DNA of 60,224 nucleotides from Minisyncoccus sp041663305 (GTDB taxonomy: Bacteria > Patescibacteriota > Minisyncoccia > Minisyncoccales > Minisyncoccaceae). A program made the translations under genes and the position numbers. The notes beneath the pieces are model-generated. The model was not told the origin of the DNA and ran no database searches. It was given only the letters and a program-made list of their open reading frames with translations. This document shows, piece by piece, positions 40,542 to 49,849 of this stretch. The stretch's first letter is position 1, and each line of letters begins with the position of its first letter. The stretch covers positions 1 through 60,224 of the forward strand of contig JBAYMT010000004.1 in the NCBI GenBank assembly GCA_041663305.1, written 5' to 3'.

Positions 40542-41561
40542 ATGACAGAAGAAATCAAAGAAGAACAAAAGCATACTAGAAAAAGAAAGAAACTAACAAA
40601 AGGTTTTATAATAGGTTTTTTTGCAGGATTGATATTGACTAGTCTTTGTTTTTTTGGATATTGGACTTATGCAAAAATAGGAGAAAAGATAAAAAATCTT
40701 TCTGCAATCGAAGCAGGGGCACTTTCTCCTGAAGAAATAAAACAACCGATAGTTGATTTCATAAATGAAAAATTAATGGGAGGGGGAAAAATAAAAGATT
40801 TGGCTGTTTTGGATAAAAAAGCTTATTATAACCTCAAGGTTGATATCGACGGGACTAATAGTGTTGATACGATAGTTTCTGCCGACGGGTCAAAATTTTG
40901 CGTGAATGTAATGGAAATTGAAAAGAAAAAAGAAATCGTAAAAACTGAAAAGCCAAGCATTGAACTTTTTGTTATGAGTCATTGTCCATATGGAACTCAG
41001 ATTGAAAAAGGAATTATTCCCGCAATTGAAGCATTGGGAGACAAAGTGGATTTTAATTTAAAATTCTGTGACTATGCAATGCATGGAGAAAAAGAATTGA
41101 AAGAAGAATTGAATCAATATTGTATCCAAAAGGAACAGAAAGATAAATTGATCCCTTATTTGAAGTGTTTCTTGAATGCTGGAGACTCGGCGTCGTGCGT
41201 CGCTTCTACTGGAATTGATAAGGCTAAAATGGAAGCTTGTAGCGCTAGCAGCGATAAAGAATTTAGCGTAATGTCCAATTTTAACAACAAAGTAGGTTAT
41301 CAGGGAGAGTTTCCAGGATTTGCAATATTCAAGAGTGATAATGAAAAGTATAGCGTTAAAGGTTCTCCAACTTTAGTAATCAACGGAGTGGTAAACGACA
41401 ATGTTGGCAGAAGCAGCGCCGATTTACTAGAGGCAATTTGTGCGACATATGATAATGCTCCTGAGGGATGTAAAAAGTCTTTATCTTCAGAATCACCTAC
41501 TCCTGGATTTGGAGGAGGAACGACAACAGATTCATCCGATAGTGCTGGATGTGCTCAATAA
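40542..41561 (+). CDS. Membrane-anchored thioredoxin-fold protein (DsbA/GILT-like)
   Basis: A 339-residue protein with a basic N-terminus, one TM (about 21-43), a ~90-residue spacer domain and a thioredoxin-fold domain starting ELFVMSHCPYGTQIEKG. The active site is C148-P-Y-G151, with only one Cys of CxxC, so it may act as a monothiol reductase/isomerase or bind a partner. cis-Pro loop GSPTLVING near 275. Further cysteines (C171, C188, C204, C213, C227) and a Gly-rich tail ending GCAQ. Probably handles disulfides of exported Cys-rich proteins. Confidence 0.7.
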   Translation: MTEEIKEEQKHTRKRKKLTKGFIIGFFAGLILTSLCFFGYWTYAKIGEKIKNLSAIEAGALSPEEIKQPIVDFINEKLMGGGKIKDLAVLDKKAYYNLKVDIDGTNSVDTIVSADGSKFCVNVMEIEKKKEIVKTEKPSIELFVMSHCPYGTQIEKGIIPAIEALGDKVDFNLKFCDYAMHGEKELKEELNQYCIQKEQKDKLIPYLKCFLNAGDSASCVASTGIDKAKMEACSASSDKEFSVMSNFNNKVGYQGEFPGFAIFKSDNEKYSVKGSPTLVINGVVNDNVGRSSADLLEAICATYDNAPEGCKKSLSSESPTPGFGGGTTTDSSDSAGCAQ

Positions 41562-41570
41562 GATAAATAT

Positions 41571-41602
41571 AAAAAACAAAGACGGAAAGTCTTTGTTTTT
41601 TA
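41571..41602 (+). terminator. Terminator
   Basis: AAAACAAAGAC/GTCTTTGTTTT, loop GGAAA, T-run. Confidence 0.85.
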
Positions 41603-41652
41603 TTGCTTTATTTGGTATATATAAAATATAATTTATAACATTAAAGTCTACT

Positions 41653-42399
41653 ATGAGTTTTTCTTTGATAATAGCTTTTGGGGGAATATTTTTTATTGCA
41701 TTGCTATCTTTTTCTGGGTTTGTGTTTTTTAAATTGCGCCAAGAGTCATTAAAAAAGATATTATTGGTATTGGTAAGTTTTTCAGCTGGGGCGCTGATAG
41801 GGGATGTATTTTTTCATCTGCTACCAGAAGCTATTGGTAAATATCCCAACAGTATGAGCATATGGGTATTTATAATCGCAGGATTATTGATTTTTTTCGT
41901 TTTAGAAAAAATTATTCATTGGAGGCACTGCCATATACCGACATCAAAAGAACATCCTCATGAGCTTGGTATTATGAATCTAGTGGGTGATGGATTACAT
42001 AACTTTTTAGATGGAGTAATCATAGTTGGCGCATTTTTGACTGATTTTAATCTTGGTGTTGCAACGATTTTGGCAATTATTGCCCATGAAATCCCGCAAA
42101 AAATAGGGGATTTTGGAATACTCATATATGCTGGGTACAGTAAATGGAAGGCAGTAGTGTGGAATTTTGTTTTTTCCTTGTTTTCATTTCTAGGAGGATT
42201 ATTAGCTTTGTTCTGGATAAACAACGAGCAGTTTTTGCCTTTTTTAGCTGCTTTTACTGCCGGAAGTTTTATTTATATAGCTGTTGCCGATTTGATTCCG
42301 GAAATCAAAAAAGAGGCTTCACTGAAGTATTCTATGGTTCAATTAGTGAGTATAGTTTTAGGGATTGCGCTGATGTATTTTTTAAAAAGCTTAGGATAG
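41653..42399 (+). CDS. ZIP-family metal transporter
   Basis: A 248-residue, ~8-TM protein. TM4 carries HNFLDG (116-121) and TM5 HEIPQKIGD (145-153), the two metal-binding motifs of ZIP transporters for Zn2+, Fe2+ or Mn2+. A His-containing loop (WRHCHIPTSKEHPHE, 90-104) lies between TM3 and TM4, as in this family. Single-gene unit. Confidence 0.9.
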   Translation: MSFSLIIAFGGIFFIALLSFSGFVFFKLRQESLKKILLVLVSFSAGALIGDVFFHLLPEAIGKYPNSMSIWVFIIAGLLIFFVLEKIIHWRHCHIPTSKEHPHELGIMNLVGDGLHNFLDGVIIVGAFLTDFNLGVATILAIIAHEIPQKIGDFGILIYAGYSKWKAVVWNFVFSLFSFLGGLLALFWINNEQFLPFLAAFTAGSFIYIAVADLIPEIKKEASLKYSMVQLVSIVLGIALMYFLKSLG

Positions 42400-42406
42400 T
42401 CGTTAT

Positions 42407-42435
42407 TTGACTTTAGAGCTTTTTAAGCATATATT
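42407..42435 (+). promoter_or_regulatory. Promoter for secDF
   Basis: TTGACT (42407-42412), 17-nt spacer, TATATT (42430-42435). A second TTGACT is at 42453. Confidence 0.5.
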
Positions 42436-42528
42436 ATAGTTCAGATAGGGAATTGACTTAAGTGATGTTTTATTATAAAAATAAAGAAAATATTAATCGG
42501 AAACGAGCAGTTTCGCAGCAAGAAAAAA

Positions 42529-43995
42529 ATGACTAACAAACAATTATTTTTATCATTTATCGCTATAGTTCTTTTGGCCGTTTCGGTGGGCGTTTATAGT
42601 TTTCCTGCCCCATACAACAAACTTGTTAATCTTGCAAATAATCAATTCCATTGGAGTATTCCAGAGTTGAAAGCAAATGATTACAAATTAGGACTCGATT
42701 TAAAAGGTGGAGTTCATTTGGAATATAAAGCCGATTTAAGCAGTGTTCCTGAGAAGGAGAAATCACAAGTGATGGACGGTCTTCGTGATGTTATTGAAAG
42801 AAGAATCAATATTTTCGGGGTGGCAGAACCCATTATCCAGATTTATGGACAAGACAGGATTGCAGTTGAGTTACCAGGAGTTGAAAGTATTGATGATGCG
42901 ATTGAATGGATAGGGCAAACTCCTCTTTTAGAGTTTTATGAACAGAAGTCTGATGAGGAAATGAAAAAAGTGGAAGAGGTTTCAAAAAAGGTTCAAGAAG
43001 CATTGCAGGCAAACCAGGGGAAGAGCCAGGATGAAATACTTGCAGAAGTCCAGAAGATTCCCGACTGGCAGTTGGCTTACGAAATCCCTTTCAAGAAAAC
43101 CGAGCTTACTGGAAGATATTTGCAAAAAGCATCTGTAGACTACAATCAGATGACTTATGCTCCTGAAATAAATCTGCAATTCAACGACGAAGGGGCAAAG
43201 ATATTTGAACAGATAACAGAAAGGAATACTGGAAAGTCTATTGCAATATTTTTGGATGGACAATCAATAGTAGACACTAATGGTGACGGAAAAATTGATG
43301 GAAATGATCTTTACGCTCCAAGAGTTGAACAAAAAATAAGCGGAGGAAAGGCAGTTATTTCTGGAGGAAAGGAAACAGTTGCTGATGCTAAAGTATTGGT
43401 TCAGAGGTTGAATCAGGGCGCATTGCCTGTTCCATTGGGTCAGCCAATAGTCCAGCAGAAAATTGGACCGACTTTAGGAGCAATATCTTTAAATAATGCT
43501 GTCCAGGCTGGAATTGTTGGCTTTATTCTAATTGTTGCCTTTTTGGTTTTGTTTTATAGGCTGCCTGGATTAGTTGCATCTTTTGCTTTGGTGGCTTATG
43601 TAATACTTTTAATGGGAGCTTTAAAAATGGTTTCGGCAACTCTTACTTTGGCAGGAATTGGAGGATTAATCCTTTCTATTGGTATTGCCGTTGATGCAAA
43701 TATTTTAATATTTTCCAGATTGCGAGAAGAATTAAAAGCGGGAAAAGATGTTACTACTGCAATCAAAGAGGGTGCACACAGAGCTTGGCCGTCAATAAGA
43801 GATGGACACTTTGCAACAATTGTTGTGGCATTGATCTTATACATATTTGGAACCAGTTTCATCAAAGCTTTTTCATTTGCTTTGATTTTGGGTATTTTGA
43901 TAAGTTTGTTTTCTGCAGTTACTGCATCTAATATCTTTTTGCAGGTTGTTGCAAAAATTAAGTGGATTGCTAAAACCAAATTCTTTTGGTTATAA
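42529..43995 (+). CDS. secD: SecD translocase subunit
   Basis: A 488-residue RND-type membrane protein. TM1 at 7-24, LGLDLKGGVHLEY (D1 motif) at 54-66, a large external P1 domain, then five clustered TM near the C-terminus with VDANILIFSRLREE (D4 motif). With SecF it uses the proton gradient to pull exported proteins outward. 28 nt before secF. Confidence 0.93.
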   Translation: MTNKQLFLSFIAIVLLAVSVGVYSFPAPYNKLVNLANNQFHWSIPELKANDYKLGLDLKGGVHLEYKADLSSVPEKEKSQVMDGLRDVIERRINIFGVAEPIIQIYGQDRIAVELPGVESIDDAIEWIGQTPLLEFYEQKSDEEMKKVEEVSKKVQEALQANQGKSQDEILAEVQKIPDWQLAYEIPFKKTELTGRYLQKASVDYNQMTYAPEINLQFNDEGAKIFEQITERNTGKSIAIFLDGQSIVDTNGDGKIDGNDLYAPRVEQKISGGKAVISGGKETVADAKVLVQRLNQGALPVPLGQPIVQQKIGPTLGAISLNNAVQAGIVGFILIVAFLVLFYRLPGLVASFALVAYVILLMGALKMVSATLTLAGIGGLILSIGIAVDANILIFSRLREELKAGKDVTTAIKEGAHRAWPSIRDGHFATIVVALILYIFGTSFIKAFSFALILGILISLFSAVTASNIFLQVVAKIKWIAKTKFFWL

Positions 43996-44023
43996 TTCAG
44001 AATGATAAAATAAAAGAACTATT

Positions 44024-44950
44024 ATGAATTTCAATTTTTTAAAATACTCAAAGATATATTTTGCTATAGGAGGGCTGGCCGTGGTGTTAAGCATTTTTAG
44101 CATTTTCTTTTTTGGACTAAACCCAGGTATTGATTTTGAGGGAGGAAGCTCTATAAAAATAGAATACAAAGATGGAAATAGGCCTGAAATCGAGAAAATA
44201 AAGGAAGCCGTTTTTAAGATAGAAGAAATAAAAGGAGCCGAAATTCAGCCAGTTGGAAAGAATGAAGTTTTGATAAAAGTGAATAAGAAAGACGTAAGCA
44301 GCGAGACATATCAAAAAGTTGTTACCGAAATCAAGACAACTGGGGATATTATTGATGGATCTTCTGGAATTGAGACAATAAGCTCTCTTGTAGGAAAGGA
44401 GCTTAGGGATAAGACTTTTTTAGTGGCAGTTCTCGCTTTACTTGCAATGCTTGCCTACATATTTATTGCTTTTAAGAATGTTTCCCATCCGATTACATCG
44501 CTTGAGTATGGACTTTCATCAACTTTGATGCTTTTTCACGATCTAATAATACCGCTAGGTATATTTGCCTTACTCACAAAATTATGGGGGGCTCAACTGA
44601 GTATTCCGGTAATTACGGCGCTTTTGACCGTTGTTGGTTATTGTATTAATAATACTATCGTCGTTTATGATAGGATAAGGGAAAACATCAATAAAAGCAG
44701 TGGTTTGTCATATAGCGAGATTGTAAACAAGAGCTTGAATGAAACATTTGTTAGGTGTGTTAATACTTCTTTAACTGTTATTTTGGCCTTAATTCCTTTA
44801 TATTATTACTTCTCCAACGAGGAAAGCTTGAAATATTTCACTTTAATTATGGGAATCGGGGTATTGGTAGGGTTGTTTTCGTCGGTATTTTTGGCGAGTC
44901 CGCTATTGGTTTGGTGGCAAAAACGAAAGTTTGCTAAAAAGGCTAAGTAG
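44024..44950 (+). CDS. secF: SecF translocase subunit
   Basis: A 308-residue partner of SecD: TM1, GLNPGIDFEGGSSIKI, short periplasmic domain, then five TM with VVGYCINNTIVVYDRIREN (D4-type motif). Normal SecF size. Confidence 0.93.
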   Translation: MNFNFLKYSKIYFAIGGLAVVLSIFSIFFFGLNPGIDFEGGSSIKIEYKDGNRPEIEKIKEAVFKIEEIKGAEIQPVGKNEVLIKVNKKDVSSETYQKVVTEIKTTGDIIDGSSGIETISSLVGKELRDKTFLVAVLALLAMLAYIFIAFKNVSHPITSLEYGLSSTLMLFHDLIIPLGIFALLTKLWGAQLSIPVITALLTVVGYCINNTIVVYDRIRENINKSSGLSYSEIVNKSLNETFVRCVNTSLTVILALIPLYYYFSNEESLKYFTLIMGIGVLVGLFSSVFLASPLLVWWQKRKFAKKAK

Positions 44951-45009
44951 GCCTTTACAAAAGCTAAATAAAATGTTATTAGTATAAGTAATGTTTTAAT
45001 AGAAAAATC

Positions 45010-46074
45010 ATGAATATGGGCTTCGATTATAAAATAATATCCGAAAAAATCTTGAAAGACCTACCCGAAAGGACAAAAATAGTCCTGGGGAGGCGTTTTT
45101 CCTTAGGAAAAAAGGGGAAAGGCGAGACTTTGGAGTTTATTGGGAAAAGCTACAAAATAACCAGAGAGAGGGTTCGTCAGATTGAAATAGATGGGCTTAA
45201 AAGGGCTAAAAAGATGATTGATTCATCTGATTTTAAGTCTGATTTTCGAGCAATTGAAAAGTTCTTGATTGAGAAAATTGAGAGTTATGGCGGAATAAAA
45301 AAAGAGGATCAGTTACTGTCTGAAATAAGCACAGACGAAACTAGAAATTATGTCCTGTTTTTGCTTAGCTTGATAGATGCTCTTGAAAGGGTAAAGGAAG
45401 ATCAATTTTTTTATGCTTTTTGGGCAACCAATAAAAATGCCATAGTTTTTTCAAAAAATCTCTGCAGTGATTTTGAAAAACGTTTCAAGGAATGGGGGGC
45501 GCCTCAGGCAATCGCAGATGTTTTTGCCGATTTTGTTCGTGATTATTCTGATAAAAAAATTACTCAAGACGTTTTTGTTTCTTGTTTAGAAATTTCTAAA
45601 AGTATTATAAGGTCTGTAGATGAAAAAAAGATAGGACTCAAGACTTCTCCTGAAGTAAACCCAAGAACAGTTAAAGACAAAATACTTGTAATATTAAAAG
45701 AAAATGAAAAGCCGTTGCACTTCAAAGAGATAACAGATTTGATTTTTGGGCTGAATAAAGAGCTTGGAATAAGAGAAAACAAAGATAAAAAACTGCATCC
45801 TCAAACGGTTCACAATGAGCTTATTAGGAACGAAGATTTTGTTCTAGTGGGAAGAGGTTATTATGCGCTTAAGGATTGGGGGTACAATCCGGGAAAAGTA
45901 AAAGATGTTATCTGTGCAGTATTGGCTGAAAATGGACCAATGACGAAAGATGAAATAATTCAAAAAGTTTCCAAACAAAGAATCGTAAAAGAATCAACTA
46001 TTTTTTTAAGCTTGCAGAATAAAAATATTTTCGATAAAGACGAAAGCGGAAAATATAAAATCCGCGAAGCATAA
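45010..46074 (+). CDS. Sigma-70 region 4-like plus HARE-HTH protein
   Basis: A 354-residue soluble protein. Residues about 20-70 match sigma-70 region 4 (RTKIVLGRRFSLG, TLEFIGKSYKITRERVRQIE), including the DNA-reading helix. No region 2 is present, so it cannot be a full sigma factor. Residues about 220-290 form a HARE-HTH domain (KDKILVILKENEKPLHFKEI), known from HB1/ASXL and from the RNA polymerase delta subunit. A further HTH-like segment closes the protein. It is probably an RNA-polymerase-associated or DNA-modification-sensing regulator common in Parcubacteria. It is coupled to the next gene (3-nt gap). Confidence 0.7.
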   Translation: MNMGFDYKIISEKILKDLPERTKIVLGRRFSLGKKGKGETLEFIGKSYKITRERVRQIEIDGLKRAKKMIDSSDFKSDFRAIEKFLIEKIESYGGIKKEDQLLSEISTDETRNYVLFLLSLIDALERVKEDQFFYAFWATNKNAIVFSKNLCSDFEKRFKEWGAPQAIADVFADFVRDYSDKKITQDVFVSCLEISKSIIRSVDEKKIGLKTSPEVNPRTVKDKILVILKENEKPLHFKEITDLIFGLNKELGIRENKDKKLHPQTVHNELIRNEDFVLVGRGYYALKDWGYNPGKVKDVICAVLAENGPMTKDEIIQKVSKQRIVKESTIFLSLQNKNIFDKDESGKYKIREA

Positions 46075-46076
46075 TA

Positions 46077-47447
46077 ATGCAAGAACAAGCAACTCAAATA
46101 TATTTTATGTTAGCGGGGCTGGAGCAATACAGTCCTTATTTGTTTGCAATATTATATACAATAGGCCATGTTTGGTGGTTTTTTTTGCCGTTTTTTTTCT
46201 TTCCTAATTATAGGAAAAAGTATTTGGAATATATGCAAACGAAGTTTGTTATCTCAAAGCCTAATGTTGTGCTTGAAATAAAACTTCCTCGAGATGTTAT
46301 AAAACCTGTTAGAGCAATGGAAAACGTAATGAATACGCTGTTTTCTATTTATGATGCAGCAGGAGATTGGAAGGAAAAGTATTTTGAAGGAAAAGTAGTT
46401 TTAAGAATTTCATTTGAGATCGTGGGAATTGATGGTATTCCTCATTTTTATGTAAGATGTCCGCGAGCAGCAAGAAAAATCGTTGAGTCAGCATTTTTTT
46501 CGCAATATCCTGAAGTGGAAATGTTTGAGGTTCCAGATTATGCCGATGTTGTCCCGCAAGATATTCCTAATAGTGAATGGGATATGTGGGGGTGCGAGTT
46601 TAAGGCAATGGCGCGAAGCGATGTCTATCCGATAAAAACTTATGAGTCTTTTTTTGAAGAAAATTTAGAAACTAAAGAGGAAAAAAGATTTGACCCAGTT
46701 GCTACCTTGCTTGAAAATATAACTCTTCTTGAAAGAGGCGAGCAACTATGGGTTCAGATGATTGCAATGCCGGTTACCTCTGTAGACAGTGAAGATAATT
46801 ATTATAAGCGAGGCAGGGAAGAGATCGATAAATTGCTTGGAAGAAAAGAAGAAAAGAAGATCGATTCTTTTGATGATTTGCCGATGATTATAAGGATATG
46901 GGTATTGATTGCCCAAATACTATTTCCTTTTTTTTATGCTGGAGAAGAGGAAAAGAAAAAGAACGAAGAGTTTCCTATAGAATTTAGATTAACTTCTGGA
47001 GAAAGAGAAATTATTTCGGCAATTGAGCGAAAGATATCAAAAACATGTTTCCATTCCACTGTGCGTTTTGTGTATGTCGCTAGAAGAGAGAAATTTTCTG
47101 GAGCTGCTAAGGGATATGCAATAAGTCATTTTTCTCAATTTGCAACACAAAATCTAAATAGATTTAAGCCTCACAATACAACAAAGCTTCAAGCGCCTGC
47201 GCTTTTCAGGCAAAGGATTATATATTTGAAAAAAAGGAATATGTTTATGAGATATTACTACAGAGAACTTTCTTATCCCGATGTAATGTTTATGAATAGT
47301 GTTTCGTCTACAAAATTTTTAGCTTCTTCGGAAGAACTTGCTACATTGTTTCACTTTCCTGGAATTTCAGTTGCTCCAAGCACATCAGTTGGACGTGTTC
47401 CAACAAAGAAGGCCGCTCCTCCTGCAGCATTGCCTATTGAAGAATAG
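46077..47447 (+). CDS. Conserved membrane protein upstream of a TraD-like ATPase
   Basis: A 456-residue protein with one or two N-terminal TM (about 17-45, YLFAILYTIGHVWWFFLPFFFF) and a large soluble domain. A second short hydrophobic segment lies near 270-285. It has no recognised catalytic motif. Homologues paired with the next gene are typical of CPR genomes. The pairing suggests a membrane platform for the ATPase. The C-terminus is Pro/Ala-rich. Confidence 0.6.
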   Translation: MQEQATQIYFMLAGLEQYSPYLFAILYTIGHVWWFFLPFFFFPNYRKKYLEYMQTKFVISKPNVVLEIKLPRDVIKPVRAMENVMNTLFSIYDAAGDWKEKYFEGKVVLRISFEIVGIDGIPHFYVRCPRAARKIVESAFFSQYPEVEMFEVPDYADVVPQDIPNSEWDMWGCEFKAMARSDVYPIKTYESFFEENLETKEEKRFDPVATLLENITLLERGEQLWVQMIAMPVTSVDSEDNYYKRGREEIDKLLGRKEEKKIDSFDDLPMIIRIWVLIAQILFPFFYAGEEEKKKNEEFPIEFRLTSGEREIISAIERKISKTCFHSTVRFVYVARREKFSGAAKGYAISHFSQFATQNLNRFKPHNTTKLQAPALFRQRIIYLKKRNMFMRYYYRELSYPDVMFMNSVSSTKFLASSEELATLFHFPGISVAPSTSVGRVPTKKAAPPAALPIEE

Positions 47448-47489
47448 AATAATGGTGTAGAATAAGGGATATAGGCTTAGTTTAAAATT

Positions 47490-49436
47490 ATGGAAACTCC
47501 AAAAAACAGCAACATTACTTTTTTTGCCCAGACTAGTTTTCGTGGAAAACAGGTAAGATTTGGCATCAAGCAAGACGACAAAAGGCGTCATATTTATATC
47601 ATCGGTAAAACCGGTATGGGAAAAACCGAATTGATAAAAAATATGATTATTCAAGACATCATTAATGGAAAGGGTGTCTGTTTTGTTGATCCTCATGGAA
47701 GTGCGGCCGAAGAAGTGTTGCAATTAATTCCTGAAGAAAGGATAAAAGATGTTGTGTATTTTAATCCTGCCGACTTAGAGAACCCGATTGCCTTTAATAT
47801 TATGGAAGATGTGGGTGTTGAGTATAGGCACTTGATTGCTGGAGGAATAATGACGGTGTTCAAAAAAATATGGCCAGACGTTTGGTCTTCCCGTATGGAA
47901 TATATTTTAAACAATACTATTCTAGCTTTGCTTGAAGTTCCGGGCTCTACTTTGCTTGGTATAAACCGTTTGTTATCTGACGTGGACTGGAGAGATAATA
48001 TTATTGGGCAAGTAAAAGATCCGGTTATAAGATCATTTTGGACAAAAGAATTTGCGCGTTATACCCAGAGGTATGAAATCGAGGCCACTGCTGCTATCCA
48101 AAACAAGATAGGTCAATTTATTTCGGCTCCGCTTATCAGAAATATTATCGGACAGGAAAAATCTTCTTTAGATATGCGAGATATAATGGATACGAAAAAA
48201 ATATTCATCGTTAATCTTTCAAAGGGAAGAGTGGGAGAAGAGTCTTCTCGCTTACTAGGAGCATTAATTATTACAAAATTACAGCTTGCTGCAATGTCTA
48301 GGGTCGATATGGCAGAGAGTGAGAGAAGTGATTTTTCTCTTTATATTGATGAGTTCCAAAATTTTTCTACAGATTCTTTTGCTAATATTTTATCAGAAGC
48401 AAGAAAATATAGACTTTCATTAATATTAGCCCACCAATATATTGCTCAAATGGAAGAAAAGGTAAGAGATGCTGTTTTTGGAAACGTAGGGACAATGATA
48501 ACTTTTAGAATAGGCGCAGATGATGCAGAATTTTTGGAGCGAGAGTTTAATCCGGAGTTCACTGTTCAAGACATAGTAAATCTTCCAAAGCAAAACATAT
48601 ATCTGAAATTGATGATAGATGGAATGGCTTCGCGTCCGTTTTCGGCCGAAACGCTCCCTCCGGTACAGGCTTTATCAGTATCTCTAGAAAAAGAAATAAT
48701 AGAATATTCTAGGTCTAAATATGCTACTCCTCGCAGCGTAGTTGAAAAGAAAATAGCCGATGATACCGAAGATGGTATGGCTGCTAGCGCAAATAGGGAT
48801 CAGGCATTCAGGTCTAATGGAGAGCTGCATGATGCGATATGCCAGAGTTGTAATAAAAAAATGAAGGTTCCTTTCAAACCCGATGGCAAGAGGCCTGTTT
48901 ATTGTAAGACTTGTTTGAAAAAAATGGCTGATGAGGCAAGAGAGAAAAAAGGAGAAAAAGAAAGCTACCACAAAGAAGAAGCTAAGGTTTTTGTTCCAGA
49001 AAAAAGAGAAGAAAGGTTTTATGAAGATAAAAATATTAATAGTAGCATAAGGGTGGAAGATGAAAAGGCTGAAAATTCTAGTATTTTGGATATAGATTTT
49101 GAAAAAGAAAATAAGATTGAAAGGGAAGACAATGATTTGAATAAAGCAAAAGAAAATAATGTTTTAGAAAACGGATTTTCGGCAAAAACTGTTGAGAGGG
49201 ATGAGTATTTAAGCGTTGAAGATAATCATACTGCTGAAAATAATGTTCTAATCAAAGAAGAAAAAAGAATTAATAAGGAAGAACCAAGGGAGCTTTCAAA
49301 AAACTTGGAAACCAGGTCTGGGAAAAAGATAGATTTTGACGGGTTGCTTAATATAATAAAAAAGGAAAACAATCAAGACTATAAAAAAGAAGAAAAAAAG
49401 ACCATAAAACCCGGCGAAGTGATAAAGTTTGATTAA
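47490..49436 (+). CDS. TraD/VirD4-like type IV secretion ATPase
   Basis: A 648-residue ATPase. Walker A GKTGMGKT at 39-46, Walker B in FSLYIDEFQNF (about 281-291), and the TraG/TraD C-terminal LILAHQYIAQM motif: a RecA-like coupling ATPase (DUF87/TraD group). Residues about 451-478 form a zinc ribbon (CQSC..CKTC). The last ~170 residues are highly charged and probably disordered. No TM is present, unlike VirD4, so membrane attachment would come from the upstream partner. With no other T4SS genes here, the pair may serve DNA uptake or pilus-linked transport. Confidence 0.8.
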   Translation: METPKNSNITFFAQTSFRGKQVRFGIKQDDKRRHIYIIGKTGMGKTELIKNMIIQDIINGKGVCFVDPHGSAAEEVLQLIPEERIKDVVYFNPADLENPIAFNIMEDVGVEYRHLIAGGIMTVFKKIWPDVWSSRMEYILNNTILALLEVPGSTLLGINRLLSDVDWRDNIIGQVKDPVIRSFWTKEFARYTQRYEIEATAAIQNKIGQFISAPLIRNIIGQEKSSLDMRDIMDTKKIFIVNLSKGRVGEESSRLLGALIITKLQLAAMSRVDMAESERSDFSLYIDEFQNFSTDSFANILSEARKYRLSLILAHQYIAQMEEKVRDAVFGNVGTMITFRIGADDAEFLEREFNPEFTVQDIVNLPKQNIYLKLMIDGMASRPFSAETLPPVQALSVSLEKEIIEYSRSKYATPRSVVEKKIADDTEDGMAASANRDQAFRSNGELHDAICQSCNKKMKVPFKPDGKRPVYCKTCLKKMADEAREKKGEKESYHKEEAKVFVPEKREERFYEDKNINSSIRVEDEKAENSSILDIDFEKENKIEREDNDLNKAKENNVLENGFSAKTVERDEYLSVEDNHTAENNVLIKEEKRINKEEPRELSKNLETRSGKKIDFDGLLNIIKKENNQDYKKEEKKTIKPGEVIKFD

Positions 49437-49481
49437 CCTTTGCTTTTTCTTTTGTTTGTGATATCTTTGGAGTTGTGAGGG

Positions 49482-49787
49482 ATGAAAATGGACGATTGTT
49501 CTGAATCAAAAGAACTTGCATTGAGAAATGTTAAGTTGTATCTTGAGCAGATGTCTTCAGGAAACACCCTTGTCCTAATAAGAGCTATTATTCGGTATGT
49601 AGAGGCAAAGGTACTTACTTGGGACGAAATAGGCATAACGCCTAAACAGCTCCTTGAATATGCTAACGAAGCATATGCGTTGGGATATCATCAGTTGCGG
49701 GAAGACGAAAGAAAAATGGAAACTTGTTTTTCTGGTATTCAAGCATTTTTACTTGATCAATCTCTTGAATCTAGGCCTAGCACCTAG
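49482..49787 (+). CDS. Hypothetical, 101 aa
   Basis: A helical soluble protein with an acidic start (MKMDDCSESKELALRNVKLY) and a GAGGG ribosome-binding site directly upstream. No family recognised. Confidence 0.5.
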   Translation: MKMDDCSESKELALRNVKLYLEQMSSGNTLVLIRAIIRYVEAKVLTWDEIGITPKQLLEYANEAYALGYHQLREDERKMETCFSGIQAFLLDQSLESRPST

Positions 49788-49849
49788 TTTTTTTATTTTA
49801 CTTTTATTGTTATAATTGACTTGTAATTATTAAGATCTAAAAATCAAAA

